Source: Pseudomonas sp. MN1F (GTDB taxonomy: Bacteria; Pseudomonadota; Gammaproteobacteria; Pseudomonadales; Pseudomonadaceae). From it: 41,172 bases of DNA. The position numbers were made by a program, and so were the translations under genes. This document shows positions 24,576 through 32,438 of this stretch, one piece after another. Position 1 is the stretch's first letter. Each line of letters opens with the position of its first letter. The notes under the pieces were generated by a model. The model searched no databases, was not told the origin of the DNA, and was given only the letters and a program-made list of their open reading frames with translations. The stretch lies in NCBI RefSeq assembly GCF_009391885.1, contig NZ_VZII01000020.1:1-41172 (forward strand), given 5' to 3'.

Positions 24576-25355
24576 ATGAGCAACATGAACCACGAACGTG
24601 TCCTCAGTGTGCACCACTGGAACGACACCCTGTTCAGCTTCAAGTGCACCCGCGACCCGGGCCTGCGCTTCGAGAACGGTCAGTTCGTGATGATCGGCCT
24701 GCAACAGGACAACGGCCGTCCGCTCATGCGCGCCTATTCCATCGCTTCGCCGAACTGGGAAGAGCACCTGGAGTTCTTCAGCATCAAGGTCCCCGACGGC
24801 CCGCTGACCTCGCAGCTGCAGCACCTGAAGGAAGGCGACGAGATCATCATCAGCAAGAAGCCAACCGGTACCCTGGTCCTCGATGACCTGAAACCGGGCA
24901 AGCACCTGTACCTGCTGAGCACCGGCACTGGCCTGGCGCCGTTCATGAGCGTCATCCAGGACCCGGAAACCTACGAGCGCTTTGAAAAAGTGATCCTGGT
25001 TCACGGTGTGCGTTACGTCAACGAAGTGGCCTACAAAGAATTCATCACCGAGCACCTGCCGCAGAACGAGTTCTTCGGTGAGTCGGTCCGTGACAAGCTG
25101 ATCTACTACCCGACCGTGACCCGCGAGCCGTTCGAAAACCAGGGTCGTCTGACCGACCTGATGCGCAGCGGCAAGCTGTTCAGCGACATCGGCCTGCCAC
25201 CGATCAACCCAGAGGATGACCGCGCGATGATCTGCGGCAGCCCGAGCATGCTCGACGAGACCAGCGAAGTGCTCGACAGCTTCGGCCTGAAAGTCTCCCC
25301 ACGCATGCGTGAGCCAGGTGACTACCTGATCGAGCGCGCCTTCGTCGAGAAATAA
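24576..25355 (+). CDS. fpr: Ferredoxin--NADP reductase
   Basis: 259 aa, with CAGGAG 8 nt before ATG 24576. FAD-binding RAYSIAS (about residues 51-57) and GTGLAPFMSV (about 113-122), NADP-side MICGSPSMLDE, and C-terminal YLIERAFVEK ending in a charged residue are as in bacterial subclass I/Fpr enzymes. It supplies electrons for the oxidative stress response and Fe-S repair. Divergent from finR. Confidence 0.95.
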   Translation: MSNMNHERVLSVHHWNDTLFSFKCTRDPGLRFENGQFVMIGLQQDNGRPLMRAYSIASPNWEEHLEFFSIKVPDGPLTSQLQHLKEGDEIIISKKPTGTLVLDDLKPGKHLYLLSTGTGLAPFMSVIQDPETYERFEKVILVHGVRYVNEVAYKEFITEHLPQNEFFGESVRDKLIYYPTVTREPFENQGRLTDLMRSGKLFSDIGLPPINPEDDRAMICGSPSMLDETSEVLDSFGLKVSPRMREPGDYLIERAFVEK

Positions 25356-25370
25356 GACGAACGCAGCAAC

Positions 25371-25402
25371 AAAAAAACGCAGACCCGGGTCTGCGTTTTT
25401 TT
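25371..25402 (+). terminator. Intrinsic terminator of fpr
   Basis: ACGCAGACCC/GGGTCTGCGT is a perfect palindrome preceded by A-run and followed by seven T. It is symmetric and could also serve the convergent trmO. Confidence 0.95.
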
Positions 25403-25424
25403 ATGCCTGCAAGGCGGGGATTTT

Positions 25425-26120
25425 TCAGCCTTCCCGCACGACTTCCAGCACCTGGATCTGATCCGGTTGCGGGTAATGCCAGCGCACCTGCACGTCCCAG
25501 AACTTCACCCCGTACACCCGCTCGGGCGGGGGTACCTGATAGGCCGGGCGCGGGTCCTGTGCCAGGCATTGCTCGATCAGTTCCACCAATGGCTCGCCAA
25601 GGCGCAACCCATGCGCCTGGGCCTGGGGCAGGGCACTGTCGTTCCAGCCAACGGCAATCGCGGCCGGCGCATCACTGGCCATCAGGTTGCTTGCCCCGGC
25701 AACGCTGTCGGCGTAGGGGACATACGGTTTGATGTCCAGTACCGGCGTGCCGTCCAGCAGGTCGATCCCGGACAGCAGCAGGCGCCCTGGCTCCACGCCC
25801 TCCAGGCGCACCACCGACTGGCCGATGCCGTTGGGGCGGTGGGTGGCGCGGGTGGCGAATACGCCCATGCTCTTGTTGCCGCCCAGGCGTGGCGGGCGCA
25901 CTTTCAGGCGCGGCTTGTCTTCCAGTGCCTGGTGAAACAAGAACAGTAACCAGACATGGCTGACCTGCTCCAGCCCAGCCACCGCATCGCCCTGATCGAA
26001 CGGCGGTAGCAGCTCGAGCACCCCACGGGCGGCTGGCGCCAGTTGCGGCTGGCGCGGGATGGCGAACTTCTCCTTGAAACAGGAGTGGACGATGCCGACC
26101 GGTGCAACCGTATGCTGCAT
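25425..26120 (-). CDS. trmO: tRNA (t6A37) N6-methyltransferase TrmO
   Basis: 231 aa from ATG 26120. The beta-barrel TsaA domain is complete: VAPVGIVHSCFKEKFAIPRQ, HVWLLFLFH, VFATRATHRPNGIGQSVVRL, LDGTPVLDIKPYVPYAD. It methylates threonylcarbamoyladenosine at position 37 of tRNAs using SAM. The start lies 6 nt after the upstream DUF1456 gene's stop, so both are probably one transcript. Confidence 0.93.
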   Translation of the reverse strand: MQHTVAPVGIVHSCFKEKFAIPRQPQLAPAARGVLELLPPFDQGDAVAGLEQVSHVWLLFLFHQALEDKPRLKVRPPRLGGNKSMGVFATRATHRPNGIGQSVVRLEGVEPGRLLLSGIDLLDGTPVLDIKPYVPYADSVAGASNLMASDAPAAIAVGWNDSALPQAQAHGLRLGEPLVELIEQCLAQDPRPAYQVPPPERVYGVKFWDVQVRWHYPQPDQIQVLEVVREG

Positions 26121-26126
26121 GGCCAC

Positions 26127-26588
26127 TCAGCCGCGCACGCGCAAGGTCAGGCCCTTGAGGAAGTTGCGCAGCAGCTGGTCGCCGCACGGGCGATAGTTGT
26201 CATGCCCGACCTTGCGGAACAGCGCGCTGAGCTCAGGTTTGGACACCGGGAAATTGACGGCCTTGAGAATGGCGTGCAGGTCTTCCTCCTTGAGTTCGAA
26301 GGCTACCCGCAGCTTTTTCAGGATGGTGTTGTTGGTCACCGGCAGTTCGACGGGCTGCGGTGGGCGGCTGTCGTCCTTGCCCCGGCGGTGGATCACCAGG
26401 CCGTCAAGGAAGTGCGCCATGACCCGCTCGGGGCAACGCACGAAGCCGGCTTCGTCTTCCTTCTTCAAGTAGGTGGCGAGCACGATTGGATTAACTTCGA
26501 GGCCGGACAGCGCGATGATTTCGGCCATCTTGGCGTCGTTCACCTTGAGCAGGTAGCGCAGGCTGCGCAGGACATCGTTGTGGTTCAT
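26127..26588 (-). CDS. DUF1456 family protein (YehS-like)
   Basis: 153 aa. Two copies of an about 65-residue helical unit: NHNDVLRSLRYLLKVNDAKMAEII and NNTILKKLRVAFELKEEDLHAIL, each followed by a conserved C-terminal L-x-GLVIHRRGK or L-x-GLTLRVRG. It is widespread in gamma-proteobacteria and of unknown function. Immediately upstream of trmO. Confidence 0.9.
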   Translation of the reverse strand: MNHNDVLRSLRYLLKVNDAKMAEIIALSGLEVNPIVLATYLKKEDEAGFVRCPERVMAHFLDGLVIHRRGKDDSRPPQPVELPVTNNTILKKLRVAFELKEEDLHAILKAVNFPVSKPELSALFRKVGHDNYRPCGDQLLRNFLKGLTLRVRG

Positions 26589-26635
26589 TGCTGCAAAATC
26601 CTGTTCAGTAGCCACGCTGGGGCGTGGCGCATTGC

Positions 26636-27346
26636 TTAGAAACGTTCGGTGGCTGCCAGGTAACGCCATTGCCCAATGGGCAGCTTGCCCATCGATACAC
26701 CCCCCAGGCGAATGCGGCGCATGCCCAGCACCTCCAGGCGCAGGTAGGCGCATAGCTCGCTGATCTGCCCGGGTTGCGGGTTTTTCACGACCAGGCGCAG
26801 GTGGGTCTCGTTCTGCCAGCTGGCCTTGGCCTTGGGCAATTCCCGGTCATTGCGCGTGGCACCGCGCGCCAGGCGCTCAAGGGCCTGGGGTGTGGTTTCG
26901 CCGCGCACTTCGATGATGTATTCCTGCTCCATGCGGCGCAGGTCGGCGTCGATCTTGCGGGTGACCCGCCAGTCCTGGGTGAACACTTGCAGGCCGCTGG
27001 CGCCACGTTCCAGCGGTGCCAGGCAGGACAGCCGGGAAAAATGCCCGTGCAACGGCCGTACGCCTTCGCGGTGGGCCTCGCTGAGGTTGCCCATGTTGAT
27101 GCTGGCACGGGCGGTTTCACTGTCGACGCCGGCCGCTTGATGCATCAGCAGGGTGACCGGCTCCAATGCCTCGGCGCGTGCCCCCGGCAGCAGTTCGACG
27201 CGCTGGCTGTCGACCTTGAACTGGGGCTGCTCGACCACCACGCCATCGACCGTGACCCAGCCTCCTTCGATGTACTGCTCGGCATCGCGGCGGGAGCAAC
27301 CAAGCTGCTCGATGAGGCGTTTGGACAGGCGGACGGGTTCGGACAT
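26636..27346 (-). CDS. RsuA/RluF-family pseudouridine synthase-like, catalytic Asp replaced by Glu
   Basis: 236 aa. An N-terminal S4 RNA-binding domain (residues 5-50, LSKRLIEQLGCSRRDAEQYI) is followed by the synthase fold. In active members the catalytic loop reads GRLDxxTxGLLLLT. Here it is APLERGASGLQVFT, so the Asp position is Glu113. The later motif EQEYIIEVRG and the C-terminal GMRRIRLGGVSMG are intact. Glu at this place normally abolishes catalysis in characterised enzymes, so this may be an RNA-binding non-enzyme or use altered chemistry. An alignment is needed to confirm. Confidence 0.8.
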   Translation of the reverse strand: MSEPVRLSKRLIEQLGCSRRDAEQYIEGGWVTVDGVVVEQPQFKVDSQRVELLPGARAEALEPVTLLMHQAAGVDSETARASINMGNLSEAHREGVRPLHGHFSRLSCLAPLERGASGLQVFTQDWRVTRKIDADLRRMEQEYIIEVRGETTPQALERLARGATRNDRELPKAKASWQNETHLRLVVKNPQPGQISELCAYLRLEVLGMRRIRLGGVSMGKLPIGQWRYLAATERF

Positions 27347-27465
27347 GGGGCAATTCGCAAGGCAGGGAAAGACCTACATTGTACCTGCCTGTACGCGGTT
27401 GATGATGGGAATCTGTTTCAGATGCGCCATTTTGGACGCAGACCACGGCATATTCGGACGCCGCC

Positions 27466-27921
27466 CTAGGACGCTGTAGGAATCAGCCTCATGTGCAGCA
27501 GGGGATAGGGCTGCCCCAAGCCATCCGTTTCTGAGCGGCCGACCACTTCGAAGCCTTCGTGCAAGTAGAAGCCCAGGGCTTGCGGGTTCTGTTCGTTGAC
27601 GTCCAGGCGTTCGGCATTCAATTCGTCGATCGCATAATGCAGCAGGCGCTTGCCAACCCCCTTGCCACGGTACTCCGGTGCGACGAACAGCATGTGCACG
27701 TAGCCGTTGGCGACACCGGCAAAGCCGCAGATGCGTTGACGATCCCTGCAGCAGACCAGCATCACGGCGTCGAGGTAGCGGCGCAGCACTTGCTCGCGCA
27801 ACAACAGGATGTAGGCATCGGGCAGGAAGTCATGGGTTGCGCGCACCGAGTCTTCCCAAAGCTGCATCAGCTCGCCGTAGTCGCTGTAGCGCGGGGTTTG
27901 CAAGGTCAGAACCGAATGCAT
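27466..27921 (-). CDS. GNAT-family N-acetyltransferase
   Basis: 151 aa, GGAGGA upstream of ATG 27921. The acetyl-CoA loop is MLFVAPEYRGKGVGKRLL at about residues 78-95, and NEQNPQALGFYLHEGFEVVGRS follows. Resembles YjaB-type acetyltransferases. Substrate unknown. The stretch 27347-27465 downstream shows no gene. Confidence 0.9.
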   Translation of the reverse strand: MHSVLTLQTPRYSDYGELMQLWEDSVRATHDFLPDAYILLLREQVLRRYLDAVMLVCCRDRQRICGFAGVANGYVHMLFVAPEYRGKGVGKRLLHYAIDELNAERLDVNEQNPQALGFYLHEGFEVVGRSETDGLGQPYPLLHMRLIPTAS

Positions 27922-28025
27922 GCCGGTGTTCCTCCAAGACGATAGGGAAAACATAGCAGGCCCACCACTGGTCGGCTTTTGTGTGCGCCGCTTGAAGCCC
28001 GGTTCGTAGAGGTCTATTAATTAAG

Positions 28026-28044
28026 CGTGGGAAAAATTCCCACG
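28026..28044. promoter_or_regulatory. Perfect inverted repeat CGTGGGAA-AAA-TTCCCACG
   Basis: 19-bp palindrome about 75 bp before the Gly/His-rich gene. It is followed by an A-tract, not T, so it is not a terminator for plus-strand transcripts. A related GTGGGA-N5-TCCCGC stands upstream of the DUF6502 gene at 28968-28984. Probably an operator. Confidence 0.5.
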
Positions 28045-28118
28045 TAAAAAAAAGTAAAACTGACAACAGATTCCCGGCTTGATTTGGCGTTCTCATGGCG
28101 AAGACCTGGAGACGGAAA

Positions 28119-28829
28119 ATGCAAATCCACATGCTGTTCAAAAGGGCTCTACTGGCGGTTGCCGTTGCAGGCGTGCTGTCGACGGCCATCGTATTGGTTC
28201 CTGACTCGATTTCTCATGGCTCCAGCGCCTACGCCAAGGATGGTGGCGGTGGCGGTGGTGGTCATGGCGGTGGTGGCGGCGGAGGTGGTCACGGTGGCGG
28301 CGGCGGGAGTGGAGGTGGCGGCGGTGGCGGTGGTCACGGCGGCGGAGGCGGTGGCGGAAGCGGCGGTGGTGGTGGGCACGGCGGCGGCGGCGGTGGAGGT
28401 GGTCACGGCGGTGGCAGCGGCAGCGGTGGCGGTCACGGTGGTAGTGGCAACGGTGGCGGTCACGCCGGCAACAGTGGCAGCGGCCATGGTGAAGCAGGTC
28501 AGGGTCACGACGGCAACTCAAGCTCCGGACGCAGCAGCAGCCATGCTGAAAGGGGTGATGACCATGGCAATCACGTTGGCGGTGAGCCCGGTGACGATCA
28601 TGGTAATCACGTTGGCGGCGAACCCGGTGACGATCATGGCAATCATGTTGGCGGTGAGCCCGGTGATGATCATGGCAATCATGTTGGCGGTGAACCTGGC
28701 GACGATCATGGCAATCACGTTGGTGGTGAACCTGGTGACGATAATGGCAACCATGTGGGTCGCGAACAGGGTGATGACCGCGGTGCTCATGCCGCCGGCG
28801 AAGTCGGGGATGACAGCAGCAGGAGCTGA
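28119..28829 (+). CDS. Exported Gly/His-rich repeat protein
   Basis: 236 aa from ATG 28119, chosen because GGAG lies 7 nt upstream; ATG 28095 lacks such a site. A signal or membrane segment (RALLAVAVAGVLSTAIVLV) is followed by a low-complexity region of Gly runs punctuated by single His (about residues 43-115), and then about seven 12-residue repeats of the type GDDHGNHVGGEP, encoded by 36-bp DNA repeats starting at 28554. The His/Asp spacing could bind metal. The repeats may vary in number between strains. No known domain. Upstream region 27922-28118 holds the palindrome at 28026. Confidence 0.8.
   Translation: MQIHMLFKRALLAVAVAGVLSTAIVLVPDSISHGSSAYAKDGGGGGGGHGGGGGGGGHGGGGGSGGGGGGGGHGGGGGGGSGGGGGHGGGGGGGGHGGGSGSGGGHGGSGNGGGHAGNSGSGHGEAGQGHDGNSSSGRSSSHAERGDDHGNHVGGEPGDDHGNHVGGEPGDDHGNHVGGEPGDDHGNHVGGEPGDDHGNHVGGEPGDDNGNHVGREQGDDRGAHAAGEVGDDSSRS
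28554..28805 (+). repeat. In-frame 36-bp repeats (GDDHGNHVGGEP), seven units
   Basis: Units begin at 28554, 28590, 28626, 28662, 28698, 28734 and 28770. The first five encode identical peptides with synonymous differences; the last two are diverged (GDDNGNHVGREQ, GDDRGAHAAGEV). Confidence 0.9.
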
Positions 28830-28845
28830 TCGGCAGTGAACAGCC

Positions 28846-28876
28846 CATACAAGACCCAGGGGACGGGTTTTGTATG
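28846..28876 (+). other. Stable hairpin after the Gly/His-rich gene
   Basis: CATACAAGACCC pairs with GGGTTTTGTATG (one G-T wobble) around AGGGGAC, 16 nt after the stop. T's are inside the stem and no T-run follows, so termination is uncertain. Confidence 0.5.
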
Positions 28877-28967
28877 AGCGGGCCTCGGGCAATCCAGCCC
28901 TATCACGCGTTTGCAGTGAGCGCTGACAGCTTTTTCTCATTCTCGGTGGGAAGTGGTTACAGTTCGT

Positions 28968-28994
28968 GTGGGATGTTTTCCCGCGTCGTATACT
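28968..28994 (+). promoter_or_regulatory. Promoter region of the DUF6502 gene with GTGGGA-N5-TCCCGC repeat
   Basis: The inverted repeat occupies 28968-28984 and a good -10, TATACT, is at 28989-28994. No good -35 is visible at 17 bp, where the repeat lies instead, which suggests activator-dependent expression. The rest of the gap 28877-29021 shows nothing else. Confidence 0.45.
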
Positions 28995-29021
28995 GGGTTC
29001 AACTGTCAAGGAATGCGCTCC

Positions 29022-29867
29022 ATGCAATCGCCCTCTATCGCCCCGTCCATGTTGAGTGCATTGCGCAGGGTCATGCGCCCTCTGGTGCGCCTGATGCTGC
29101 GCAAAGGGGTGACCTACACGATGTTCACCGACGTTCTCAAGGAAGTGTTCGTCGATGTGGCCCATCGCGAGTTTCGCCTGGACGGCAAGGTGCCGACGGA
29201 CAGCCGCATCAGCCTGCTCACGGGTGTGCATCGCAAGGATGTGCGGCGGCTGCGAAGTGAAAGTGAGGCATCGACTGCGGCGCTGCCGGAAAACATCACT
29301 TTAGGTGCGCAACTGGTGAATGTATGGACCAGTCGCCCGCCATTCTGCTCCGGGGCCGGCCAGGCGTTGGCGCTGCCACGGCTAGCCAGTGTTGGCGGCG
29401 ATTGCTCGTTCGATGCTCTGGTGGCGAATGTCAGCACGGACATCCGCGGGCGGGTGGTGCTGGATGAGTGGCTGCGGCTGGGCATCGTCCGCCTCGATGA
29501 TCAGGATTGCGTCCACCTCGAGGCCCAGGCATTCATACCGCAGAAGGGTTTCGAAGAGAAAGCCGCGTATTTTGGCCATAACCTGCATGATCACGCCTGC
29601 GCAGCGGTGCACAACCTCAGCGGTGACGGCCTGCCGTTTTTCGAGCGCAGCGTGCACTACGATGCCCTGACCACGGCCAGCGTCGACACGCTGCGCGAAG
29701 CGGTGACCAAGGATGGCATGCAAACCCTGCTGGCCTTCAGCCGGCTGGCCGCTGAGCTGGAAAACACCGACGTGCCAAGCCACGAGCAACGCCAGCGCAT
29801 CACCGTCGGGCTTTATTTCTACACTGAAGCCACCGACCCCGATTCGTCGAAGACAGCCGACTCATGA
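29022..29867 (+). CDS. DUF6502 family protein with HTH-like segment
   Basis: 281 aa from ATG 29022 (AAGGA 9 nt upstream). No signal peptide or membrane span, so probably cytoplasmic. Residues 10-52 (LRRVMRPLVRLMLRKGVTYTMF, FVDVAHREF) are the family's conserved part. Residues 61-78 (SRISLLTGVHRKDVRRLR) look like a helix-turn-helix recognition helix. The stop overlaps the DUF5666 gene start (ATGA), so the two proteins are coupled. A regulatory role for the cluster is inferred. Confidence 0.75.
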   Translation: MQSPSIAPSMLSALRRVMRPLVRLMLRKGVTYTMFTDVLKEVFVDVAHREFRLDGKVPTDSRISLLTGVHRKDVRRLRSESEASTAALPENITLGAQLVNVWTSRPPFCSGAGQALALPRLASVGGDCSFDALVANVSTDIRGRVVLDEWLRLGIVRLDDQDCVHLEAQAFIPQKGFEEKAAYFGHNLHDHACAAVHNLSGDGLPFFERSVHYDALTTASVDTLREAVTKDGMQTLLAFSRLAAELENTDVPSHEQRQRITVGLYFYTEATDPDSSKTADS

Positions 29868-31561
29868 GCCCCCTCGCGCGCTGCCTCAGTCTCGTCGCAC
29901 TCGCCCTGGGTTTCGGGCTGAACCTGGTGGCGCCTGTCGAGGTGTTCGCAGCGCCGGTTTGTGTCAGCCGTGATGAAGTGGGCATGGCCGGGGCAGCGGG
30001 CATGCAGTTCCCTGGGGGCGTCGGGGGTACCGGCGCCAGAACAGGCGGCGTTGGCGGCACGGGAGCGCCAATCCAGCAGCGCCCCGGTGGCACTGGTGGT
30101 ACTGGCGCGGTGGCGGAGGGTGTAGACGGTACTTTCATCGATCGCGGCCATGGTGGCGTGGGCGGTAGCGGCGCCCCGATCCAACGGCCGGGCGGGACTG
30201 GTGGCACCGGGATCGTCGGCACCATCACCGGGTTCGCTTCGATCTGCGTCAACGGCCAGGAAGTGCACTACGGCAAGGATGTCCCTGTAAGTGAAAACGG
30301 TGCAGCCTCCAGCAGCGCACATCTGGCGATCGGCCAGGTTGTCGCGGTGGAAGCCTATGGTACACAGCGCGGCCTGCAAGCCGGACGTATCGCGATCCTC
30401 AACGTTTACGAGGGGCCGCTGACGGCACTGCCGAATGCTTCGGGGCCACTGCGGGTCATGGGGCAGCCCGTACGCCTTGCCGCCGGGGCGCGTGTGGCTG
30501 AAGGGCTGCGGCCGGGCGAACCGGTCAGGGTCAGCGGCATGCGTGATGCTGCAGGTGAAGTCGTGGCTAGCCGTATCGAGCGGGCGCCGGGCCTCAGGGA
30601 GGCGAGTGCCATTGGTGCTGTTGATCGCCCTGGCAGCCTGCAAGGGCTGAAGCTGGGCACTCGTGTGGCACCGGCGCGGGAAATGCTGGTGCGCGGGCAA
30701 TGGACCGGCAGCCAGCTGGAAGTGGCGCAAACCCGCCCTGACCCGAGCCTGCCGTTTGCTGGGCGGGTGCAGACAGTGGTGATCGAAGGGCTGGTGCAGC
30801 GGACGCAGGCGCGCCAGTTGGTGGTCGGCGGCATCAACGTGACGCTGGGGCAGGATACCGTGGTCGTCGGCAAGCAGCCTGCAGCCATCGCACTCGACCA
30901 ACGGGTGCGGGTAAGCGGGGTATTCAGTGCTACGCACGAGCTACGGGCATCCCGCGTCGAGTTCAATGACGATCGCGCAGAGCGTTCGGACAGAGGGCAT
31001 TCCGGGCGTAACAGCGAGCACGGTACAAGTAGCTCGGGCAGCTCGAGCAACAGCGGCCAGGGTGAGCGCGGTACCGCCAGCACCCGCAGCGAAAGCAGTG
31101 ATGATCACAGTGGACGGAGTTCGGCTGGCGGTTCCAGTGACCATGACAGCGTGGCAAGTGAGGACAGGTCTGGTAAGTCGGGACATGTCGATACCGTGGA
31201 GCAGCGCGAGACCAGCAATAGTGGTAGCTCTGATCGGGTGGAAAAGGTCGAGGTAGAAAAAGTCGAGAAAGTTGAGAAGGTGGAAAAGGTCGAGAAAGTA
31301 GAAAAAGTCGAAAAGCCCGAGAAAGTCGAGAAGGTGGAGAAAGTCGAGAAGGTCGAAAGGCCTGAAAAAGTCGAAAAGGTGGAAAAAGTCGAGAAGGTCG
31401 AGAAGCCTGAAAAAGTCGAGAAAGTGGAAAAGGTAGAAAAGGTCGAACGCGTCGAAAAGCCTGAAGCGGTAGAAAGAGTCGAAAAGGTTGAAAAGGTCGA
31501 AAGGCCTGAAACTGTAGAGAAGGTCGAAAAAGTGGAGCATCCGGAGCGGTCCGGGCATTAG
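29864..31561 (+). CDS. Exported DUF5666 protein with GGTG repeats and VEK-repeat tail
   Basis: 565 aa. A signal peptide (LARCLSLVALALGFGLNLVAPVEVFA) is followed by Gly-Gly-Thr-Gly repeats (about residues 46-118). Four successive DUF5666-like, probably OB-fold, beta units follow (about 119-185, 186-247, 248-305 and 306-370; the first contains TGFASICVNGQEVHY). Next come a Ser/Asp/Gly-rich linker and about 35 VEK/PEK/VER triplets from residue 459. The tail is highly charged and could form an extended rod across the periplasm or a surface stalk. The sequence between signal and tail lacks any enzyme motif. Translation is coupled to the DUF6502 gene. Confidence 0.8.
   Translation: MSPLARCLSLVALALGFGLNLVAPVEVFAAPVCVSRDEVGMAGAAGMQFPGGVGGTGARTGGVGGTGAPIQQRPGGTGGTGAVAEGVDGTFIDRGHGGVGGSGAPIQRPGGTGGTGIVGTITGFASICVNGQEVHYGKDVPVSENGAASSSAHLAIGQVVAVEAYGTQRGLQAGRIAILNVYEGPLTALPNASGPLRVMGQPVRLAAGARVAEGLRPGEPVRVSGMRDAAGEVVASRIERAPGLREASAIGAVDRPGSLQGLKLGTRVAPAREMLVRGQWTGSQLEVAQTRPDPSLPFAGRVQTVVIEGLVQRTQARQLVVGGINVTLGQDTVVVGKQPAAIALDQRVRVSGVFSATHELRASRVEFNDDRAERSDRGHSGRNSEHGTSSSGSSSNSGQGERGTASTRSESSDDHSGRSSAGGSSDHDSVASEDRSGKSGHVDTVEQRETSNSGSSDRVEKVEVEKVEKVEKVEKVEKVEKVEKPEKVEKVEKVEKVERPEKVEKVEKVEKVEKPEKVEKVEKVEKVERVEKPEAVERVEKVEKVERPETVEKVEKVEHPERSGH
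31238..31549 (+). repeat. Tandem Val-Glu-Lys triplet repeat in coding sequence
   Basis: Roughly 35 tandem nine-base units encoding VEK, with periodic PEK and VER variants. Codons for Val, Glu and Lys vary freely between units, which points to selection on the peptide, not to recent DNA slippage. Confidence 0.9.
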
Positions 31562-31615
31562 GCAACTAGGCTGGGTTAGTCCGATCACACTTCCCGACGC
31601 AATACTGAGGTGCAG

Positions 31616-32365
31616 ATGAGACCCACGCTCCCTCTTTTCGCCTGTTTGTTGTCCTGTACCAGTGCGTCTGTCCTCGCCGATACCTTCAGCGGCTCCATCG
31701 GCATGGACTATTCGAGTGGCGACTATGGCACGGGTACCACCTCGGAGATCTGGTACGTTCCCGTGGTTGGCAAGTATGAAACCGGCCCCATGACTTACAA
31801 AGTCACTGTGCCCTGGCTGCGCATCACCAACCCTGAAGTAGGCCCGAATGGCGACCCTTTGCCCGGTGGATGCCATGCGGTGGAGAGCGGGCTGGGCGAC
31901 ACGGTTGCCAGCGCCGCGTACGCACTGCTCGATGGCAGTGACGGTGGCCTGATGCTGGACCTCATCGGCAAGGTCAAATTTCCCACTGCCGATGAAAAGC
32001 AGTGCCTGGGCACGGGCGAGTATGACTATACCGGCCAGGTCGATATCGCCCAGGCATTCGGCCCGGTGACCGGTTTCGCAACCCTGGGTTGGAAGAAGTA
32101 TGGCGACCCGCCCGACAGCGATTTCCGTGACCCGATCTTTACCAGCCTGGGTTTTGCCTTTCCTGTGGCCAAAGGCACCTCGGCGGGCGCCTCATACGAC
32201 TGGCGGCAAAAAGTCGTCTCTACCGGGTCAGAGATCCAGGAGCTGACCCTGTTTCTAACCCACAAGCTCAACCGGGAATGGAAAATTCAACTGTATGCGG
32301 TCAAGGGCTTCTCCGATGCCAGCCCTGATGCAGAAGGTGGGTTGATGGTGTTTCACACCTTCTGA
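31616..32365 (+). CDS. Predicted outer-membrane beta-barrel protein
   Basis: 249 aa from ATG 31616 (GAGG 5 nt upstream). A signal peptide (LPLFACLLSCTSASVLA) is followed by alternating amphipathic strands with aromatic girdles (FSGSIGMDYSSGDY, WKIQLYAVKGF) and a C-terminal Phe (MVFHTF), the BAM recognition mark of outer-membrane proteins. It resembles the transporter family related to phenol-degradation MetA barrels. It closes the four-gene cluster. Confidence 0.75.
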   Translation: MRPTLPLFACLLSCTSASVLADTFSGSIGMDYSSGDYGTGTTSEIWYVPVVGKYETGPMTYKVTVPWLRITNPEVGPNGDPLPGGCHAVESGLGDTVASAAYALLDGSDGGLMLDLIGKVKFPTADEKQCLGTGEYDYTGQVDIAQAFGPVTGFATLGWKKYGDPPDSDFRDPIFTSLGFAFPVAKGTSAGASYDWRQKVVSTGSEIQELTLFLTHKLNREWKIQLYAVKGFSDASPDAEGGLMVFHTF

Positions 32366-32366
32366 C

Positions 32367-32423
32367 AAAAAAAGCCCCTGCCCGGGTATTTCCTCGTTGG
32401 GAATATCCGGGCAGGGGCTTTTT
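32367..32423. terminator. Bidirectional terminator after the barrel gene / rimO
   Basis: AAAAAGCCCCTGCCCGG and CCGGGCAGGGGCTTTTT form a 17-bp stem between convergent genes. Confidence 0.9.
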
Positions 32424-32438
32424 CATGTGCAGGCTGCT

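Noticed and set aside
28026..28044. Intrinsic terminator
   Set aside because: The perfect palindrome is followed by A on the plus strand and by mixed sequence on the minus strand, so an operator is more likely.
28138..28848. Long His/Arg-rich frames opposite the Gly/His-rich gene
   Set aside because: Mirror frames of a repetitive GC-rich gene, without start signals or plausible protein composition.
30941..31876. Phe/Leu-rich frame opposite the VEK repeats
   Set aside because: It is the antisense reading of the GTCGAAAAG repeat and has no ribosome site or family match.
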